From NCBI RefSeq assembly GCF_932294415.1, contig NC_065538.1, positions 76,016,334-76,080,333 of the forward strand: a stretch of 64,000 bases of DNA. The letters run 5' to 3'. Position numbers and translations under genes: made by a program. Of this stretch, positions 27,256-40,622 are shown in pieces (the first letter of the stretch is position 1; the number at the start of each line of letters is the position of its first letter). Source of the DNA: Quercus robur. Taxonomy: Eukaryota > Streptophyta > Magnoliopsida > Fagales > Fagaceae. The notes under the pieces are model-generated. The model was not told where the DNA came from and ran no database searches. It saw nothing but the letters and a program-made list of their open reading frames with translations.

Positions 27256-29656
27256 GTTCAAGTTACACCTGATGTAACTCTATTAGAGTTACACATTTTT
27301 TAAACCATTGGATTTAATTAGATCCAATGGTAAAAAAAAAAACCCCTCATTAATGCTAATATTCTAATTGATCTCATTTATTATCACTTATTTAATACAT
27401 TCCATACTTATTTCTAAACCCAAAAAAATTTATTCGTTTGACTCTCTCTCTCCAATACACGTCTCTCTCTCTCTTTCTCTTTGCACTTTTCTCTCTCTAT
27501 CTCCTCCACGGCTCTTCCATCTCCATGGCCAAATCGCTGGAAAAAAAAAAAAAAAAAAAGCCACAATCCTCGGACTTTGTTGAATAACACAACTATTGCT
27601 TATAGTTGTTCTCTATCTCCACGATTTATCAAGTTGATTTCAGAGCATATAGTTGAAGATTGTATATTATTTTTTTAAGTTTTGAAGATGTAATAGATGG
27701 ATTGTTTTCATAAAAATTAGTAATTTGGGGTATACTAATAATGAAAACGTTTTGGAGGAAGCCTGTTAACAATTCTGCCCAAAACGTGTTAATGCCTCCA
27801 AGGACGGCTTTCAATGAAATACACATGTTGAAAAAAAAATTCAGTTTATTTTAAATATTTTCTAGGATTGCATTGTTGTAATGAATTCGCTAGAATTGTA
27901 CTATTGTCTTGTACGCAATAGCATTTGTTATGATGGTTATAAAGTTGCAACTGAATTGCAACAACGAAGAGTGTAGTCTCTATAAAAATTTCACAAATAT
28001 CACAAATACAAAATGATGGAAACATAATTGCTCAAACTAGAATTTTAAACTAATTTCTTCCAAAATATTTAATGTCCGTGTCCGACAGCTGTGTTTTTTT
28101 GTTTTTGTTTTTGTTTTTTTTTTTGGGTTGCTAGCAACCTATTCGTGGAGGTGGAAGAGCAATGGAGGAGAAAGAGAGAGTGTTCTAGAGAGAGAAATGT
28201 GGAGATAAAGGACAACTAAAAACAATAGTTGTGTTATTCAGCAAAGTCCAGACTCCAGAGGCTTGGCTTTTTTCTTTTTTTTTGGTTGCTGCCAGTGACC
28301 TGGCCGTGGAGGTGGAAGAACCATGGAGGCAGGGGTGTCAATTCGGGTTAGCATGTCGGGTTCGTGTTGTGTCGAGATAGGGGTATTAGACTAAATGGCT
28401 CAACCCTAACCCGACCCATTTAATAATCGTGTCAGGATTCTTCAACCCTAACCCGACCTGTTAATAAAGCGGGTTGACCTAACCCAACCTATTTGACACG
28501 TTTAATAAACGAATCATGTTGGGTTGACACGAATGTAACACAACCCATTTCTACCTGCATAATATTGAATATAACATCCATCTATAAATTATTATTTTTT
28601 ACATCCCAAAAACCAGTGCATACACTTTATGTCTTCGATCTACATTCAAAATAATATAGTTCAATAAAAATATAACATTCATCTAGAAATGAGTTCTTTA
28701 GACTCCAAATGAAGTGCAACACTTCAACCCAAATTCAAAATAACATAGTTCAACAAAAATATAATATCCTTGGAACTCACCAAATGCTAAGTATCAATAT
28801 TGAAAGAATTTGAGCAAATAGTAGACTAATTCTGACTATGACCACGATTATTATCCATAGATTCTTTGTTGATGTCCAAGTTCATAACATCTTCCATAAG
28901 CTCATCCAATTTCATTTGTACAAGTTCTATGCCAAAAAAAAAAAAAGTATTAGTAGTTACAAAATATGATCATGCCTCAACAGTTTGACAAGAACTAAAT
29001 AATAATAATGTAAGAGTAATAATAACTAATGAAACAAATAAGATTACCTTTTTCATTTGTAATTACTTACTTTTCTTTTTAAATTTAAAATATATGTTGG
29101 ATATAAAAGGTATTTGAAAAATCTAAAATAAAATAATTATTTATTTGTTATACGAGTTAAACGGGTTGTGTTAAGTGGGTCATTTTGGGTTTGACACAAA
29201 TAAATTGGCGTATCAAACGTGTTTATTGCGGGTTACGCGGGTTGACCCGCTTATGACACGTTTCTTATCGTGTCGCTTTCGGGTCGACCTGTTTATGACC
29301 CAAACCCATTAAGGCCTAACCCTAACCCGAAAAAAACCGTGTTGGGTTCGTGTCGTGTTCGCGGGTTGGGTCGAACATTGACACCCCTACATGGAGGAGA
29401 TATAGAGAGAGAAATGCAAAGGGAAAGAGAGAGAGAGTCAAGTGTATAAATTTTTTTGGGTTTAGAAATAAGTATTGAATGTATTAAATAAAGGATAATA
29501 AATGAGATCAATTAGTATATTAATATTAATGAGAGTCTTTTTTTACCATTGGATTTACTTAAATCCAATGGTTTGAAAAAGGTGTAACTCCAATAAATCC
29601 AACGGTTTAAAAAATGTGTAACTCTTTGGAGTTACACCAGGTGTAACTTGAACCCA

Positions 29657-29660
<4 letters not shown>
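27249..29660. mobile_element. Large foldback (long-TIR) element, split by an hAT-type insertion
   Basis: The ends are inverted copies (left GATGAGTTCAAGTTACACC, right GGTGTAACTTGAACCCATC). The similarity continues inward for roughly 390 bases: 27249-27640 against 29660-29398 plus 28329-28135. Removing the inserted element gives about 1.34 kb, of which over half is inverted arms. The arms include a CTCTCT-rich tract and a conserved GACTTTG(T/C)TGAATAACAC block. Microsatellites on both sides hide any target duplication, so the superfamily cannot be assigned. Confidence 0.82.
28330..29389. mobile_element. Non-autonomous hAT-type element, 1060 bp, 8-bp target duplication
   Basis: The ends are (C/T)AGGGGTGTCAAT in inverted orientation (28330 onward and 29389 backward). 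The 8-mer CATGGAGG flanks both sides (28322-28329 and 29390-29397). Subterminal regions are dense in GGGTT(G/A)ACCC and ACCCGAC words, usual for this plant group and likely transposase-binding sites. No transposase is encoded. It sits inside the right arm of the foldback element at 27249-29660. Confidence 0.92.
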
Positions 29661-29690
<30 letters not shown>

Positions 29691-29692
<2 letters not shown>

Positions 29693-31290
29693 TCTTTATA
29701 TAAATCTTTCTTGCCCATCACGCTAGTTCTTAATAAACCACCGCGCACCTTTGCCTTAATGGTTATCCAATAAGGACAAGGTCTTGTTGGGTTCAAGTCT
29801 CCAACTGAGAGTTTCACACACAGACGCTTAAATTAGGCTAAAGTAGGATTTCTATCTCAGAAGATTAGGCAAGAAAAATTAGAAAAGTTATTCATTCCTT
29901 TAAAAAAAAAGTAAGGGAAACTCAAAGTAAAGAGACAAAACAATAAAACAAATTTTGGGTTATCAATCATGGTTGGTTAAAATTGGAAAACGAAAATGAA
30001 CAAAATTTGAACATATAATTTAGTTTTGTTTGGGCTTCCATATAGAAAATTCAAGTCGATGTATCTAAATCTAATCTATAATAAATATAAAATCAAAACT
30101 TTTGTTTGATATCTTAATATTTTGTCATACAATCATTTGAGATATATATATTCCTTAAATATTAAGTCTACATTATATTTAATAGGATTAAATGAAAAAT
30201 ATTTGTCATCCTCAATGGGGCTAGATGTACAACTATGGCTTATTCAGATACCCTACTCTCGTAGGCCCGAGGCCTAGCGAGTAGAGTGTTACTATGGTCA
30301 TGCCCAAGTAGAAAACCCCAACTCAAGTCGCCCCTCTCTACCCATTTTCTTTCATAAAAAAATAAAAAAATTTGCAAGCAAATGAAAATGCTAAACCAAA
30401 GATATTTTTCAAATGAAAGTGCTTCCAAAGATGCAAATTTTGGGTACATATCCTAGCAATACATTGTAATAGATATATATGCATTTGAGCATGTACAAAA
30501 ACATATTGCGATGTAAACATAAACATAAACATAAACGTAAGGACACACTCACATATTGTCGATATCGTATATTTTCAATCCTCCTTTTGTATGTAAAATC
30601 CCAAACTAAGTTGAAAAAAAAAAATTTACCTTTGATTCATGAGAATGTTAAAATCAATTTAGTTTGTTCTAATTGAATGTGAAATTAGCCAATTTTTTGG
30701 GTCTGTGGATAAAATATCCTTGATTGACCAAACTTCTAAATTGACCCGCAATCAAACAAACTCAAAAATTCACCAAACCACCAAATTTCATCATTTTACA
30801 TCAAAATTCATAGTCCTAAAAATTTCCCTCACATTGATTAAATTTGACTGCAATCAACCCGAGTTTAACCATGATTTGACCAAGAATTTGACTGTGTGAT
30901 TGAGATGAATTCATGCTCATATTGAAGATCACTAAATTCCCTTTAACATAATTTTTCACAAGCTAGCCTAGATCCAACTTGAAACGAGTAATATCATTAC
31001 TGATTTGCCCTAAATTATGTAATGAATAAAAACCCAAAAAAATTACACACACACACACACAAACACACTAAACAAAAAAACTTAGAAACCCCTGTAGAAA
31101 GGCATTGAAACACATTATCCATTTGCCCTAAATTATTTAAATTTTCATACAAATTGGAATTCTTGCACAATTGTAATTCGACTTAAAATAGCATATTAAA
31201 TATATATAAAAAAAATTATATTTCTCCTTAATTTTAACTCTTGGACTTATGTTATTGTAAAAATAATAATATGGTTCCCTCAATAATTTC
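29691..31290 (+). repeat. Segmental duplication, block A copy 1 (partner 41250-42460)
   Basis: Shared landmarks include TATAAATCTTTCTTGCCCATCA, GTTGGGTTCAAGTCTCCAA, GGGTTATCAATCATGGTTGG, GTTTTGTTTGGGCTTCCAT and the end TTTTAACTCTTGGACTTATG. Copy 1 has about 330 extra bases near 30570-30900. There are no genes. Confidence 0.85.
29735..29855 (+). mobile_element. Possible tRNA-derived SINE remnant (box B GGGTTCAAGTCTCC)
   Basis: The stretch CCTTAATGGTTATCC followed about 35 bases on by GGGTTCAAGTCTCC resembles pol III boxes A and B. The paralogous copy is at about 41320-41440. Ends and target duplications are unclear. Confidence 0.35.
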
Positions 31291-31429
31291 CTAATTTTTT
31301 GCATTTTTTTTACCCCATATAAGTAACAACCGCTTTTACCACATACAACAATAGAACAACCAATTTTATTACTATCAACCTAAAGAGAAGAGCCAGCCCA
31401 AAAATTTATCAATTTTAATAAAACATATA

Positions 31430-31560
31430 AATTCAATTATCTATTCACTTCTAATACTTAACGGTTAGTTTTTATTTTTATTATTTTCTTATGTTTATGT
31501 TTATGTTTATATTTTTATTGAAATTTATTTTTATATCTTTCATTATTATATTGTTTCGTA
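31430..31560 (+). repeat. Segmental duplication, block C copy 1 (inverted partner 43135-43250)
   Basis: The bases CTTCTAATACTTAACGG through TTTTTATATCTTTC match the reverse complement of 43135-43250. A (TTATGT)n run lies within. The inversion relative to blocks A and E is discussed in the findings. Confidence 0.8.
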
Positions 31561-34500
31561 CCCTTATATATTGTTTTTATTGTAATGGTTTCTATCCCCG
31601 CACACAAAACAAAATGTGAACTTGGTTCATAGATGTGAATAAGTTGAATTGAAACTAATCTAGCATTATAACAAGTTAGCTTTGAGTTGACCAACTAAAT
31701 TTGTGATGTAAAATGTCACTGCTTTTCCAACTACCTGTTGGGGGGTTGTTTTTCGATGCGTAGCCATGTGGAGGGGTGACCTTGCTAGACCCGAGTTTGT
31801 ATGGGGAGTTGCATCCAGAACTCAACATTGAGCCGCATTGTCCAATGGCTTCCTATGTATTTTTAGGCCTACAAAATTAGTAAAGTCTAAAGTCTAAGAA
31901 TCATGATAATGGTTGAATAGATAATATGTGTTTGATAGTTTTGATTAATAGTTGTAATAGTAGTTGAAATAAAGTAATATGTATTTAAAGGTGAAGTAAA
32001 CATGTATAGTATCAGTGAGTTAATAGTATTCCAGCAAGACGACTCTAGCAATAGAGAGGTAGTTTGCTTTGATAATTTTAAGATTGAAGAGGAAAAAATG
32101 GATGCAACTAGAGGGAGAGAAAGTATGTCCAGCTATGTGTAGAGGCTGGTTAAGTTTGTCCCCTTTATCATGCACTTAAATGAATTTCCCCTTGATAATG
32201 CTCTTTTAGATATTGTGAAGTTATGAATAGTATTTCCTTCCATGGGAAGGCTTTTGTAAGATAGGTTTGTATCTTCCATGAGAAGGGCTTTTGTAAGAAG
32301 TATTTGTGCCTTCTAGGAGAAGGGCTTTAGGGAGCTTTTTTGCACCACATCTATAGGAGTGGTTTTCCCTCATCCCTAACTGCACCTCCCTTGTGAAGGG
32401 GTGGGAATCAATCTACACAACGTGTGGTGCACCATTCCGGTTTGATGCGGTTAATTTGATTTTTAAAAAAACCCAAATATTGAAAAAAAAAAAACCATAC
32501 CACAGATTAAACAACCCACATGATTGAAACATTCAACAACTCAAATATTCATAAAAATAAAAATAAATAAACAAAGAAACAAACATATTCATTATATTTC
32601 TCTAATACCCACAAAAATACCTTAAACAAATTCACAATCAAAGGAAAGCATAAAAGCCTTGGCATTAATCATCAAATAAATTCACATACTAGGAGGAGAA
32701 CTGGAAAGGCATAGTAGCTTGTAGCCATATTGACTATTGAGCATCAAAAACGTCTTCAAAAACTTCCAAAGAATTGCTTTGAAAAAAAAAGGAGAGAGGA
32801 GAGGTGAACATGTGGAGAATGGTGGCATTGAGCAATTGAGGACAATGGCTTCAAGCGGTAGTGTGCGGCAGAGGCTGAGGAGAGAGAGAAGATTGTGACC
32901 ACACACACACACACACACAGTGTGTGTGTGTGTGTGTGTGTAATTAGTTTGATATATAAATGGGAAAGGATAAAACGAAGCCGTTTTGAACATGTCATTA
33001 AAATTAATGTTAAGTCCAAAATGTGTTGTTTTAATATTAGTTTTTGTTTAAAAAAAAAAAAAAAACACTTAAAATGACGTCATTTTGTGATATATAACTA
33101 AACCCTATTTATTTTATTGTTTTCTACTTCTTCCTTCAAACTCAACTGCCTTTCTCTCTCTCTATCTCCTCTCATCCTCTCATTCTTTGAGCTCTCTATC
33201 CCATTGAAAAACACACATATATTATATAAGCGGTGCGGTGCGGTTCTCATCAGTGGGCAAAATACACCACTGCTCGTCACACCTATTAGTGTCAGTATTC
33301 AAAAAACATTGTCGACCACCATGCCAGACACCTGCAGTGGTGCTCTATGGTGGTCGGCTCAATGCAATAAAGGGCGGTCCTATCGGTGGCGAGCAGTGGT
33401 TGAACAGGCTTACTAGGATTTGGCTAAAAATGGTATGTTTAGCATTAAGGGGTTTTTTCTATTTTGGGTAATATCACTTGGAGGAAAGACCAGCAAAAAT
33501 GGAAAGGATTTCAGTAAGAAAAAATATAGTTTCTTTGGTTTGTTTTGGCTTTTAGCCAAATAGGGAAAGTTTGTAATTTCAAGGCTACTAGATCAGCTGT
33601 CATAGCTGTTCTGAAAAAGCTGTCATAGCTTTCATAAGACTGCTGTTGCTTGGGGCTAAAGTAGATGAGGTCAGCTAGATGATGTTAGGCTGCTAGAGAG
33701 AATATTCAGTATTTATTTCATCGATTTGACTAAAAATGGTATGATCTCTTTTAAGGACATCTTGCTATTTTGGGTATAGCAGCTGGCTGCTGGGATTTTG
33801 ACATTAAATGGCTGGTGATGTCACTTTCAGCTAGGTGTCAAGTGCTGAACACACTACTGGTGTTCTGTTGAAAATGTTTCCTCTTTTGGGTATTTATATT
33901 TTTGGTCCAAAATTCTATTACAATACATTTTTAGTAAGTAATAGAATGATTGATTGATAGTTAATGAAGCTTTAGAGATCTAGTCAAGGTCTCATTGTGT
34001 TATGACTTAATCTTGGTGAGCAAGAAGAGTATTTAATGCTCTGCTTTGGCACTGGCAAGGGAATAGTTGGTCTGATTATGGCAAATGGTAGTTGGGTATT
34101 AAGGATATCATGAATATTTTATATTTGAAGATTAAAGATAGCCAACCAGATTTAGCCATGTGTTTGAGTTGGATTTTAGCTGAAAATAGTAATATAGTTT
34201 ATCTAGAATAATATAATTAGGTTTCCAAATTCGTATAGGAATAGTTGGAGGTTGAATGAATAGTTAGTTTCTCAGCATTTATATGGCTGTAGTTTTTGAG
34301 TATTTGTCATATGATGAATATTAAGTTTTAGGAAAAGTGCAATGGAGAGTTTTATCATTTTAAGTGCTATGTAATAAGAGAGGCTTACCATATGTTACCT
34401 GCTACATACTGACTCGTCAAAGTTCAGGGAGTTGGAGAAGACACGCCAAGCAACATGTTTCTTTTATCAACTTTAAACTGCTGGAGCTTTACTGAACATA

Positions 34501-34960
34501 CCTCTTGGACCTCCAAACCATGACTCCCAAAGTTTCCCCAAAGAGACTCATGAGCTTGGATCATGAGCCGAAGATGAGATGATGTACCTTGGGTTTTGTT
34601 GTCATTTTGTGTAAATATGGACTTTTGTTGGAGAAGCTGCTTGCCATGAATATGAGAGAGCTAATATGAGCCGCGAGCTTTGATCCATTGCTTGAGTCCG
34701 ATCCATATATTGATGTTGATGATGTTGTGGATTAGGATCCCAATTGATGAAGAGGAAATGTGGACCATGAATCCGCCTCTTGAAGTGAGGATTTTGTGGG
34801 CCATATGAGCCCAGTCCATGTGGTTGGATAAGATATAAGCTTATTTTGGGCTTTAAAGGAGATTTACCCAAAATTCAATAATATATTGATGTGGCACGAG
34901 TTGTCAATAAAGTAATGTCATGTGGCATGAGAGAAGAGTCCTCAACACTACCCAAAATTT
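31561..34960. other. Region absent from the second segmental copy; no supported gene
   Basis: About 3.4 kb has no counterpart in the copy at 41250-44130. It holds three short tandem units near 32240-32330 (CTTCCATG(G/A)GAAGG(G)CTTTTGTAAG), the CA/TG palindrome at 32900-32941 and a GCGGTGCGGTGCGGTT patch at 33230 like the tips of some hAT-type elements. A retroelement-like stretch runs from 33560 to 34950. It may be one or more insertions into the segment, but I could not find borders. Confidence 0.4.
32900..32941. repeat. Perfect palindromic (CA)n(TG)n microsatellite
   Basis: About ten CA units are followed directly by about ten GT units, so the tract can fold on itself almost without a loop. 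Both halves also form Z-DNA-prone purine-pyrimidine alternation. Confidence 0.9.
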
Positions 34961-34964
34961 TACG

Positions 34965-35250
34965 TTAAATTTACCTTATGCCTAGATGTAAGAATTGAAA
35001 AATGATTTTGAGTTCATTGAATAGGCCTAAGCGTGCTAATTCTAGCCACCTTCACTATAGCACAAGCCTCAGCGTGTGGATGTTATCTACATTCACTACG
35101 CTCCTCTCTGATATGTGGATGGAGAAAGAGGTCAACAATATTACAAATAAGACAAAAATTATGCGTGTTGTGGCAAATATGCACTTCCCTTATAGAAGAA
35201 TGGATTTACAATTACTTGGACTCTTAGAAACTTAGAATCTTCCCTATTAG
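34965..35250 (+). repeat. Segmental duplication, block D copy 1 (inverted partner 42620-42930)
   Basis: TTAAATTTACCTTAT, GATTTTGAGTTCATTGAA and AGGCCTAAG(C/T)G(T/A)GCT match the reverse complement of 42620-42930. Confidence 0.8.
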
Positions 35251-35569
35251 ACAGCTAGCTAATTTTTCATGGAATTTTCACTCTTTTGGCTCCATTAGGA
35301 AATTATTGAGGACTTTTTACTATTTGAGAATATTAGTACACATTTACAATTTATAGAATTATTGTAATATTGCTATTTGCTTTTGTACTCTATATAAGGA
35401 TCTGCCTTTGGTTGTATTGTACCAACCATCAATCATAATTTTTAAGATTTGTGCAGGCTTTCTACACCCTTTTGTAATTCAGGCGAATCTAGTACCATCT
35501 TCCACCAGAAATCTTTCTTTTGTAATATTTGAAGAATTGAAATCAATTTCGATTTAATATTCAAAATAG

Positions 35570-36480
35570 GTTCAAGTTTGTCAAAAAAAATTTGATAATT
35601 TAATAGATAAATGTATTTATCATTTCTAAGATTATGGTTTACCATGGACCATCCAAAGAAGTTTATTTCTCCACTACTAATTCACAACAAAAAAATATGT
35701 CAATCACAATACCATTTTCTATGTGATTGTTTTGAAAAATTTTCAATTACAAATTAAAACACATAATGCTAAATAATAAAACAATGTAAGTTTTTCTAAA
35801 TATATTTGACATTTTAAAAAAGGCACAGGTCGATCACCATGTCTTAGCAATACAATGTAATAGGTATATATATATATACACATACATACATACATACATA
35901 CATACATGTGTGAACATGTACACACTCATACCACAAAATAAACTTAAATATAAACATAAACATATATAATTAAACTCTCTTTTTTTCCCATTCCCTCCAA
36001 CAGGAATAAAATTATAATGATCAAAACCATAGTTTATAAAACAAACTCTAAAACATAATATAGAGACCAAAGTCGTAAAATAAAAATAATAAAAAAAAAG
36101 ACTAAATACTACTACAACAAATGCCAAACTATGAAATTCCAAAATAAAAAAAAATAAAAAAAATTCCAACAAAAAAAAAACAGAAAACAAAAACTAAATA
36201 AAATGAAATAGTAATATTAATAAGCCACTAGCATATAGCTAGAGCTAGAGTAATGTGGTATCAAATTTGAGATGCTAACAATATAGTAAATGAGTAATTT
36301 AATGTCATGTGTCCCTATAATTAAAATGGGTTTCGATTTGTGTTCATTCCATCTCATTTGTAAAATTTTGAGTGTAAATACTTCCATACTATTTAAGTCC
36401 ATCTAAAAAATTGTCTAATCTAAAACTAATTTTTGCTCATTCTATATAGGTCTCATTTGAAATGAATTCTGATCTATTTA
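35570..36480 (+). repeat. Segmental duplication, block E copy 1 (partner 43258-44130)
   Basis: Shared landmarks are TTGATAATTTAATAGATAA, CCATGGACCATCCAAAGAA, AGCAATACAATGTAATAG, CACTAGCATATAGCTAGAG and GTGTCCCTATAATT. A (CATA)n run of about seven units at 35879-35906 is specific to this copy. There is no gene. Confidence 0.85.
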
Positions 36481-36494
36481 AAACCTATATTTTC

Positions 36495-36705
36495 TTACAA
36501 TCAATTGTTAAAATTCAAGTTTTTGTAGTTTAAAATAATACATAAAAGATGAATTTTATGGATCAAATGTAAATAACATCTGATTGGCATGAAAATTAGT
36601 ATGCTTGTTAAGAACACATAGAACATATAATCCAACAGTAAAATATTCAAAGTGTGAATTTAATAATAGGTTACTGAATGGTGTAACGTTACTTAGATAT
36701 ATAAT
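36495..36705 (+). repeat. Dispersed AT-rich repeat (partner 45540-45745)
   Basis: TTCAAGTTTTTGTAGTTTAAAATAAT, ATGCTTGTTAAGAACA and related words recur at 45540-45745 in the same order. It is probably a MITE-like repeat, but I could not set its ends. Confidence 0.65.
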
Positions 36706-37160
36706 GTTTGGTACACACAATGTAGTCCACGCAAGGTATGCACACGCCTTTGTGGCATGCCAGACATTACCCACCAATTCCACAAAGACTTCCCACCAAA
36801 ATAATTTGCCACATCACAATCTTTATACTCAAATAGCACTCGATCCTAATTCTCGTACCCAATCCTCACTAAACTGTACTTGATAAGAAGACAACAAAGA
36901 TCAAAATTGTTTGCTTTAGCTTCCCTATCTTTTTATTTTTCTTTTTCTGCAAGAAAACAAAGCACTTAGTTGGAGAAGAAAATATTAATGGAGGTGAATT
37001 GGAAGACAAGGAGCTAAATACATTCAAGTGCTGAACTCAACTTCCCCCCAATTCCTTTCTCTCATTCATTCCCTTGTTCCCGCTGCCTTCTTTGAAAAGT
37101 GACTGTTGTTTGTACACAATTTACAAAAGAAACTCGGAATGTGAATCAAAATAAAAATAT
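36690..37160 (+). repeat. Duplicated flank-like segment, copy 1 (partner 52930-53395)
   Basis: GCACACGCC(T/C)TTGTGGC, AATTTGCCAC(A/G)TCACAATC, CTTGATAAGAAGACAACAAAG and CCGCTGCCTTCTTTGAAAAG recur in order at 52930-53395. The less AT-rich, CT-rich character and a CACGTCACAATC motif in the partner suggest promoter plus 5' UTR of an ancestral gene. A further match (37700-37800 to 54215-54325) shows the copies once extended about 1.1-1.4 kb. No reading frame is conserved between the copies. Confidence 0.75.
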
Positions 37161-37900
37161 ATGATCTTTTTTATTTTATTTTTTGTATCAATCCCTTAAA
37201 ATAAAATTTTGAACACTTGACCCTAATTTTTTTTAAGCACAACTGAAATAATCTTGAATATGATTATCTTAACAATATATTACACTTTTTAAACACAAAA
37301 AAAATGCCCAACAACAAACCAATTTGATCTAAAATCTAAAGAAAAAAAAAAGCCCAACAACAAAAGTAGAAATTTGTTAATCTTAAACCTTAATTAGAAA
37401 AATCCCATGTAGATCTTAAAAATTTGAAAAAAATCAATCAAATGGGAGATCAATGAATGAATGATTGCTTTGCTATGTACATTGAAAGAGATGATCTCGT
37501 AGGATTGATAATGAATATAATATGCAATGATTTCAAAATATGAAACCTTATAGATGACAATTGTAAAACTTCATGTATCGGGGTTTTTTTTTTTTTTTTT
37601 TTTTTTTTGTGATATTGATATATTTAAGTTTACTTTTGTTTTAGATTTTGTATAACTTATGTTTCTTATCAATCACCCTAGAAAATAAACGTAAAGCTGC
37701 CAGCATAAGTGTTGGTGGCACGCGTTCACTTTGGTCTATGACAAATGAAGGTGGAAAATGGGAGTAGTATTTTTGTAGTGGATAGAACAAGTTTCCAAAC
37801 TATTTGTTTTAGTTACAATATCCTGTTAACCTTATTGCTCGAACCCTTACTGCTAAGTACTTTATGCATGGAAAAGTGTTAATTAAGTTATAAGACTCTT
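37161..37900. other. Spacer with poly-T, part of the 36690 duplicated unit
   Basis: A T-run occupies 37587-37609. The end (37700-37800) matches 54215-54325 (TTCACTTTGGTCT(A/G)TG and GAACAAGTTTCCAA). No coding frame is visible. Confidence 0.5.
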
Positions 37901-37907
37901 AGCCAGT

Positions 37908-38195
37908 CAACAATATTCTTATTTGGCCACAAAATGCTTGATTCCCCTCTTAAAAATAAAAAATAAAAACTAATGCTCGACTTCGAGACTTTAGTGTATA
38001 TTGTTGTTCTTCTATAAACCTAATTTGGTAATTTAAAATGAAAGTCATAATTTGCACAATTATGCGTTAAATAATAATAGGGCAGATTACAACTTACCTA
38101 CCTGTGGTTTGCCTGAAATTTAAGTTGTTTACCTGTGGTTTGAAATTTGACACTTTAAAGGTTGTACATTACCTCAAAATAGAGAAAAAATTAAG
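37908..38195 (-). repeat. Orphan copy of the beta-glucosidase 5' flank (copy 3, partial)
   Basis: It matches about 17500-17700 (AGTCAACAATATTCTTATTTGGCC and following bases, ending ACCTCAAAATAGAGA). A 75-85 base insertion at about 38079-38155 (CTACCTGTGGTTTG twice) is absent from the other copies. No beta-glucosidase exon lies nearby on the minus strand. Confidence 0.75.
38079..38155. mobile_element. Small insertion with repeated ACCTGTGGTTTG
   Basis: ACCTGTGGTTTG occurs twice within 35 bases in a stretch missing from the two paralogous flanks. It resembles one end of a common plant repeat, probably a fragment. Confidence 0.5.
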
Positions 38196-39044
<849 letters not shown>

Positions 39045-40181
39045 AATGGATGGCTATTCTTTCGTTTTTTAGCCAATAATTTCTGACATAAGAGTATAAG
39101 ACAACCATTTTTGCGTACTTTATCAAGTAAAAATATGAAAGTTTTTATTTGCCTATTTGGTACAACTTATTTTTCATGTTCTTGAAAATGAGGTTGTTTG
39201 AAAAAGTGAAAAAAAAAAAAAAAAAAAAATCTTTATTTTGAAAATGTTCCATCTTAAAAACTTTACCAACAGGGAACATATGCATAAAGCTTACACAATG
39301 AATGTGATATGTCGTATTGTCTAGATTGGTATTGTATCGATATAAGAGGAGTGTCGTGTGGGTGTGTATTGAGTTCTATATCAAAAAAATATTAGGTCGC
39401 TCTCGAATGGTTTGCATTAAATGATTAGGAGGAATTCTAATTATAATTAGATCAATATTTTTAGAATGTAGCGTGAAAACAATCATGTCATATAATGCTT
39501 AATTCTTAATTCTAATTTCCATGACTCCATGCATGTAAAGCGATAAATTAAAATCCCCGATTATTCTATTTTCCATAAAGGGGTTGCCGATTCCCCCACT
39601 TAAAAAGAATTTAATTCTCCACTCCGAAACTCAGTCAACAATATTCTTATTTGGCTGTCTGATTCCCCTCTTAAAAAGAAACTGATGCTCCACTTCTTGT
39701 TCTTCCTATAAAATTATATTAGTAAATAAAATTGAAGTCATAATTTACAAAATTGTGCATTAAGTAATAATACTTTTACTAAAGTTGCACATCACCTCAA
39801 AATAAAGGAAAAAAACTAAGAATATTAACTCTTTGGTGCATCGAGATACTATTTGTTACTATTAATTCCGTATATATATATATATATATATATATTGAGA
39901 AGGTATTAATTCCATATATTTAAAAGACTAAGTTAAGATGATACATACCATTTGCGAGATATTTTAGCAACTGATGCAATAATGAAACTGAGTGTTAACT
40001 TAGTATTCTCAAAAGAAAAAACAGTGGGTTAATTTCATATTGGAAAATGAGTGTGAGTTAAAAATGTTTAAAATCTGTGCTGTATATCTAAGAGTTTGGC
40101 CCTTTTGGATATACACCACTGTAAGTTTCTTTAAGACATTTTCCCCTCTTCCCGTGTGTGTTAAAAATACTTAGTATTCTC

Positions 40182-40213
<32 letters not shown>
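40182..40213. repeat. (AAT)n microsatellite
   Basis: About ten AAT units. Confidence 0.9.
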
Positions 40214-40215
<2 letters not shown>

Positions 40216-40340
40216 AACAAATCTTTTAGGCATGCCATCTCAAAATACAATAGCCCTACCACACTTTCCGAGATGTTACTAGTATGCACTACCATGTAAG
40301 ATAAGAAACTTTAAATTCTAAAAAAGTACCCTCTTTTACT

Positions 40341-40434
40341 ACTAGGTAATATAGGTATCAAAAAGATAGTACTACATTTTTGCAAATACTAGGTAATATA
40401 GGTATCAAAAAGATAGTACTACATTTTTGCAAAG
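40341..40434 (+). repeat. 47-bp tandem duplication
   Basis: ACTAGGTAATATAGGTATC and the following bases to TTTTTGCAAA occur twice in a row, with no visible difference. The parental flank at 17865-17915 has a single unit. Confidence 0.9.
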
Positions 40435-40524
40435 AATGAGAAGAAACTTATCAAACTATTAGATATTATATAAACTAGTGGTATCTCTCTCTAATAGCTG
40501 GAAGAGAATTTATTTAATTTTTTT

Positions 40525-40622
40525 TGGGTAAGTCGATACTTGAAGGTGGAAGAATTGAATTTAAGATGTTTTCTTTAAAGACACAAGGAGGTGCCAACCA
40601 GTTGAACCACAAGAATCTAGGC
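40525..40622 (-). mobile_element. tRNA-derived SINE remnant (second family), better preserved copy
   Basis: On the minus strand box A GTTCAACTGGTTGGCAC and box B AATTCAATTCTTCC are spaced as in tRNA genes. It is shared with 18003-18105, so it predates the flank duplication. Confidence 0.5.

Larger units (their letters stand above)
39466..40622 (-). repeat. Orphan copy of the beta-glucosidase 5' flank (copy 2)
   Basis: It matches 17341-18110 along its length with added pieces: a TA repeat (about 39868-39892), about 230 inserted bases up to 40180, an AAT repeat (40182-40213) and a 47-bp tandem duplication (40341-40434). The match begins at the point 120 bases upstream of the beta-glucosidase ATG, and no exon sequence follows on the minus strand side (39465 downward). 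The far end repeats the SINE remnant. Confidence 0.82.

Noticed and set aside
29310-29335. TAACCCTAACCC resembling plant telomere repeat
   Set aside because: Only two units, within the subterminal GGGTT-rich part of the hAT-type element; not an interstitial telomere tract.
28330-29389. CRISPR-like or regulatory repeat cluster because of repeated GGGTTGACC words
   Set aside because: Repeats are irregular and bounded by TIRs and an 8-bp duplication; this is a plant hAT-type element.
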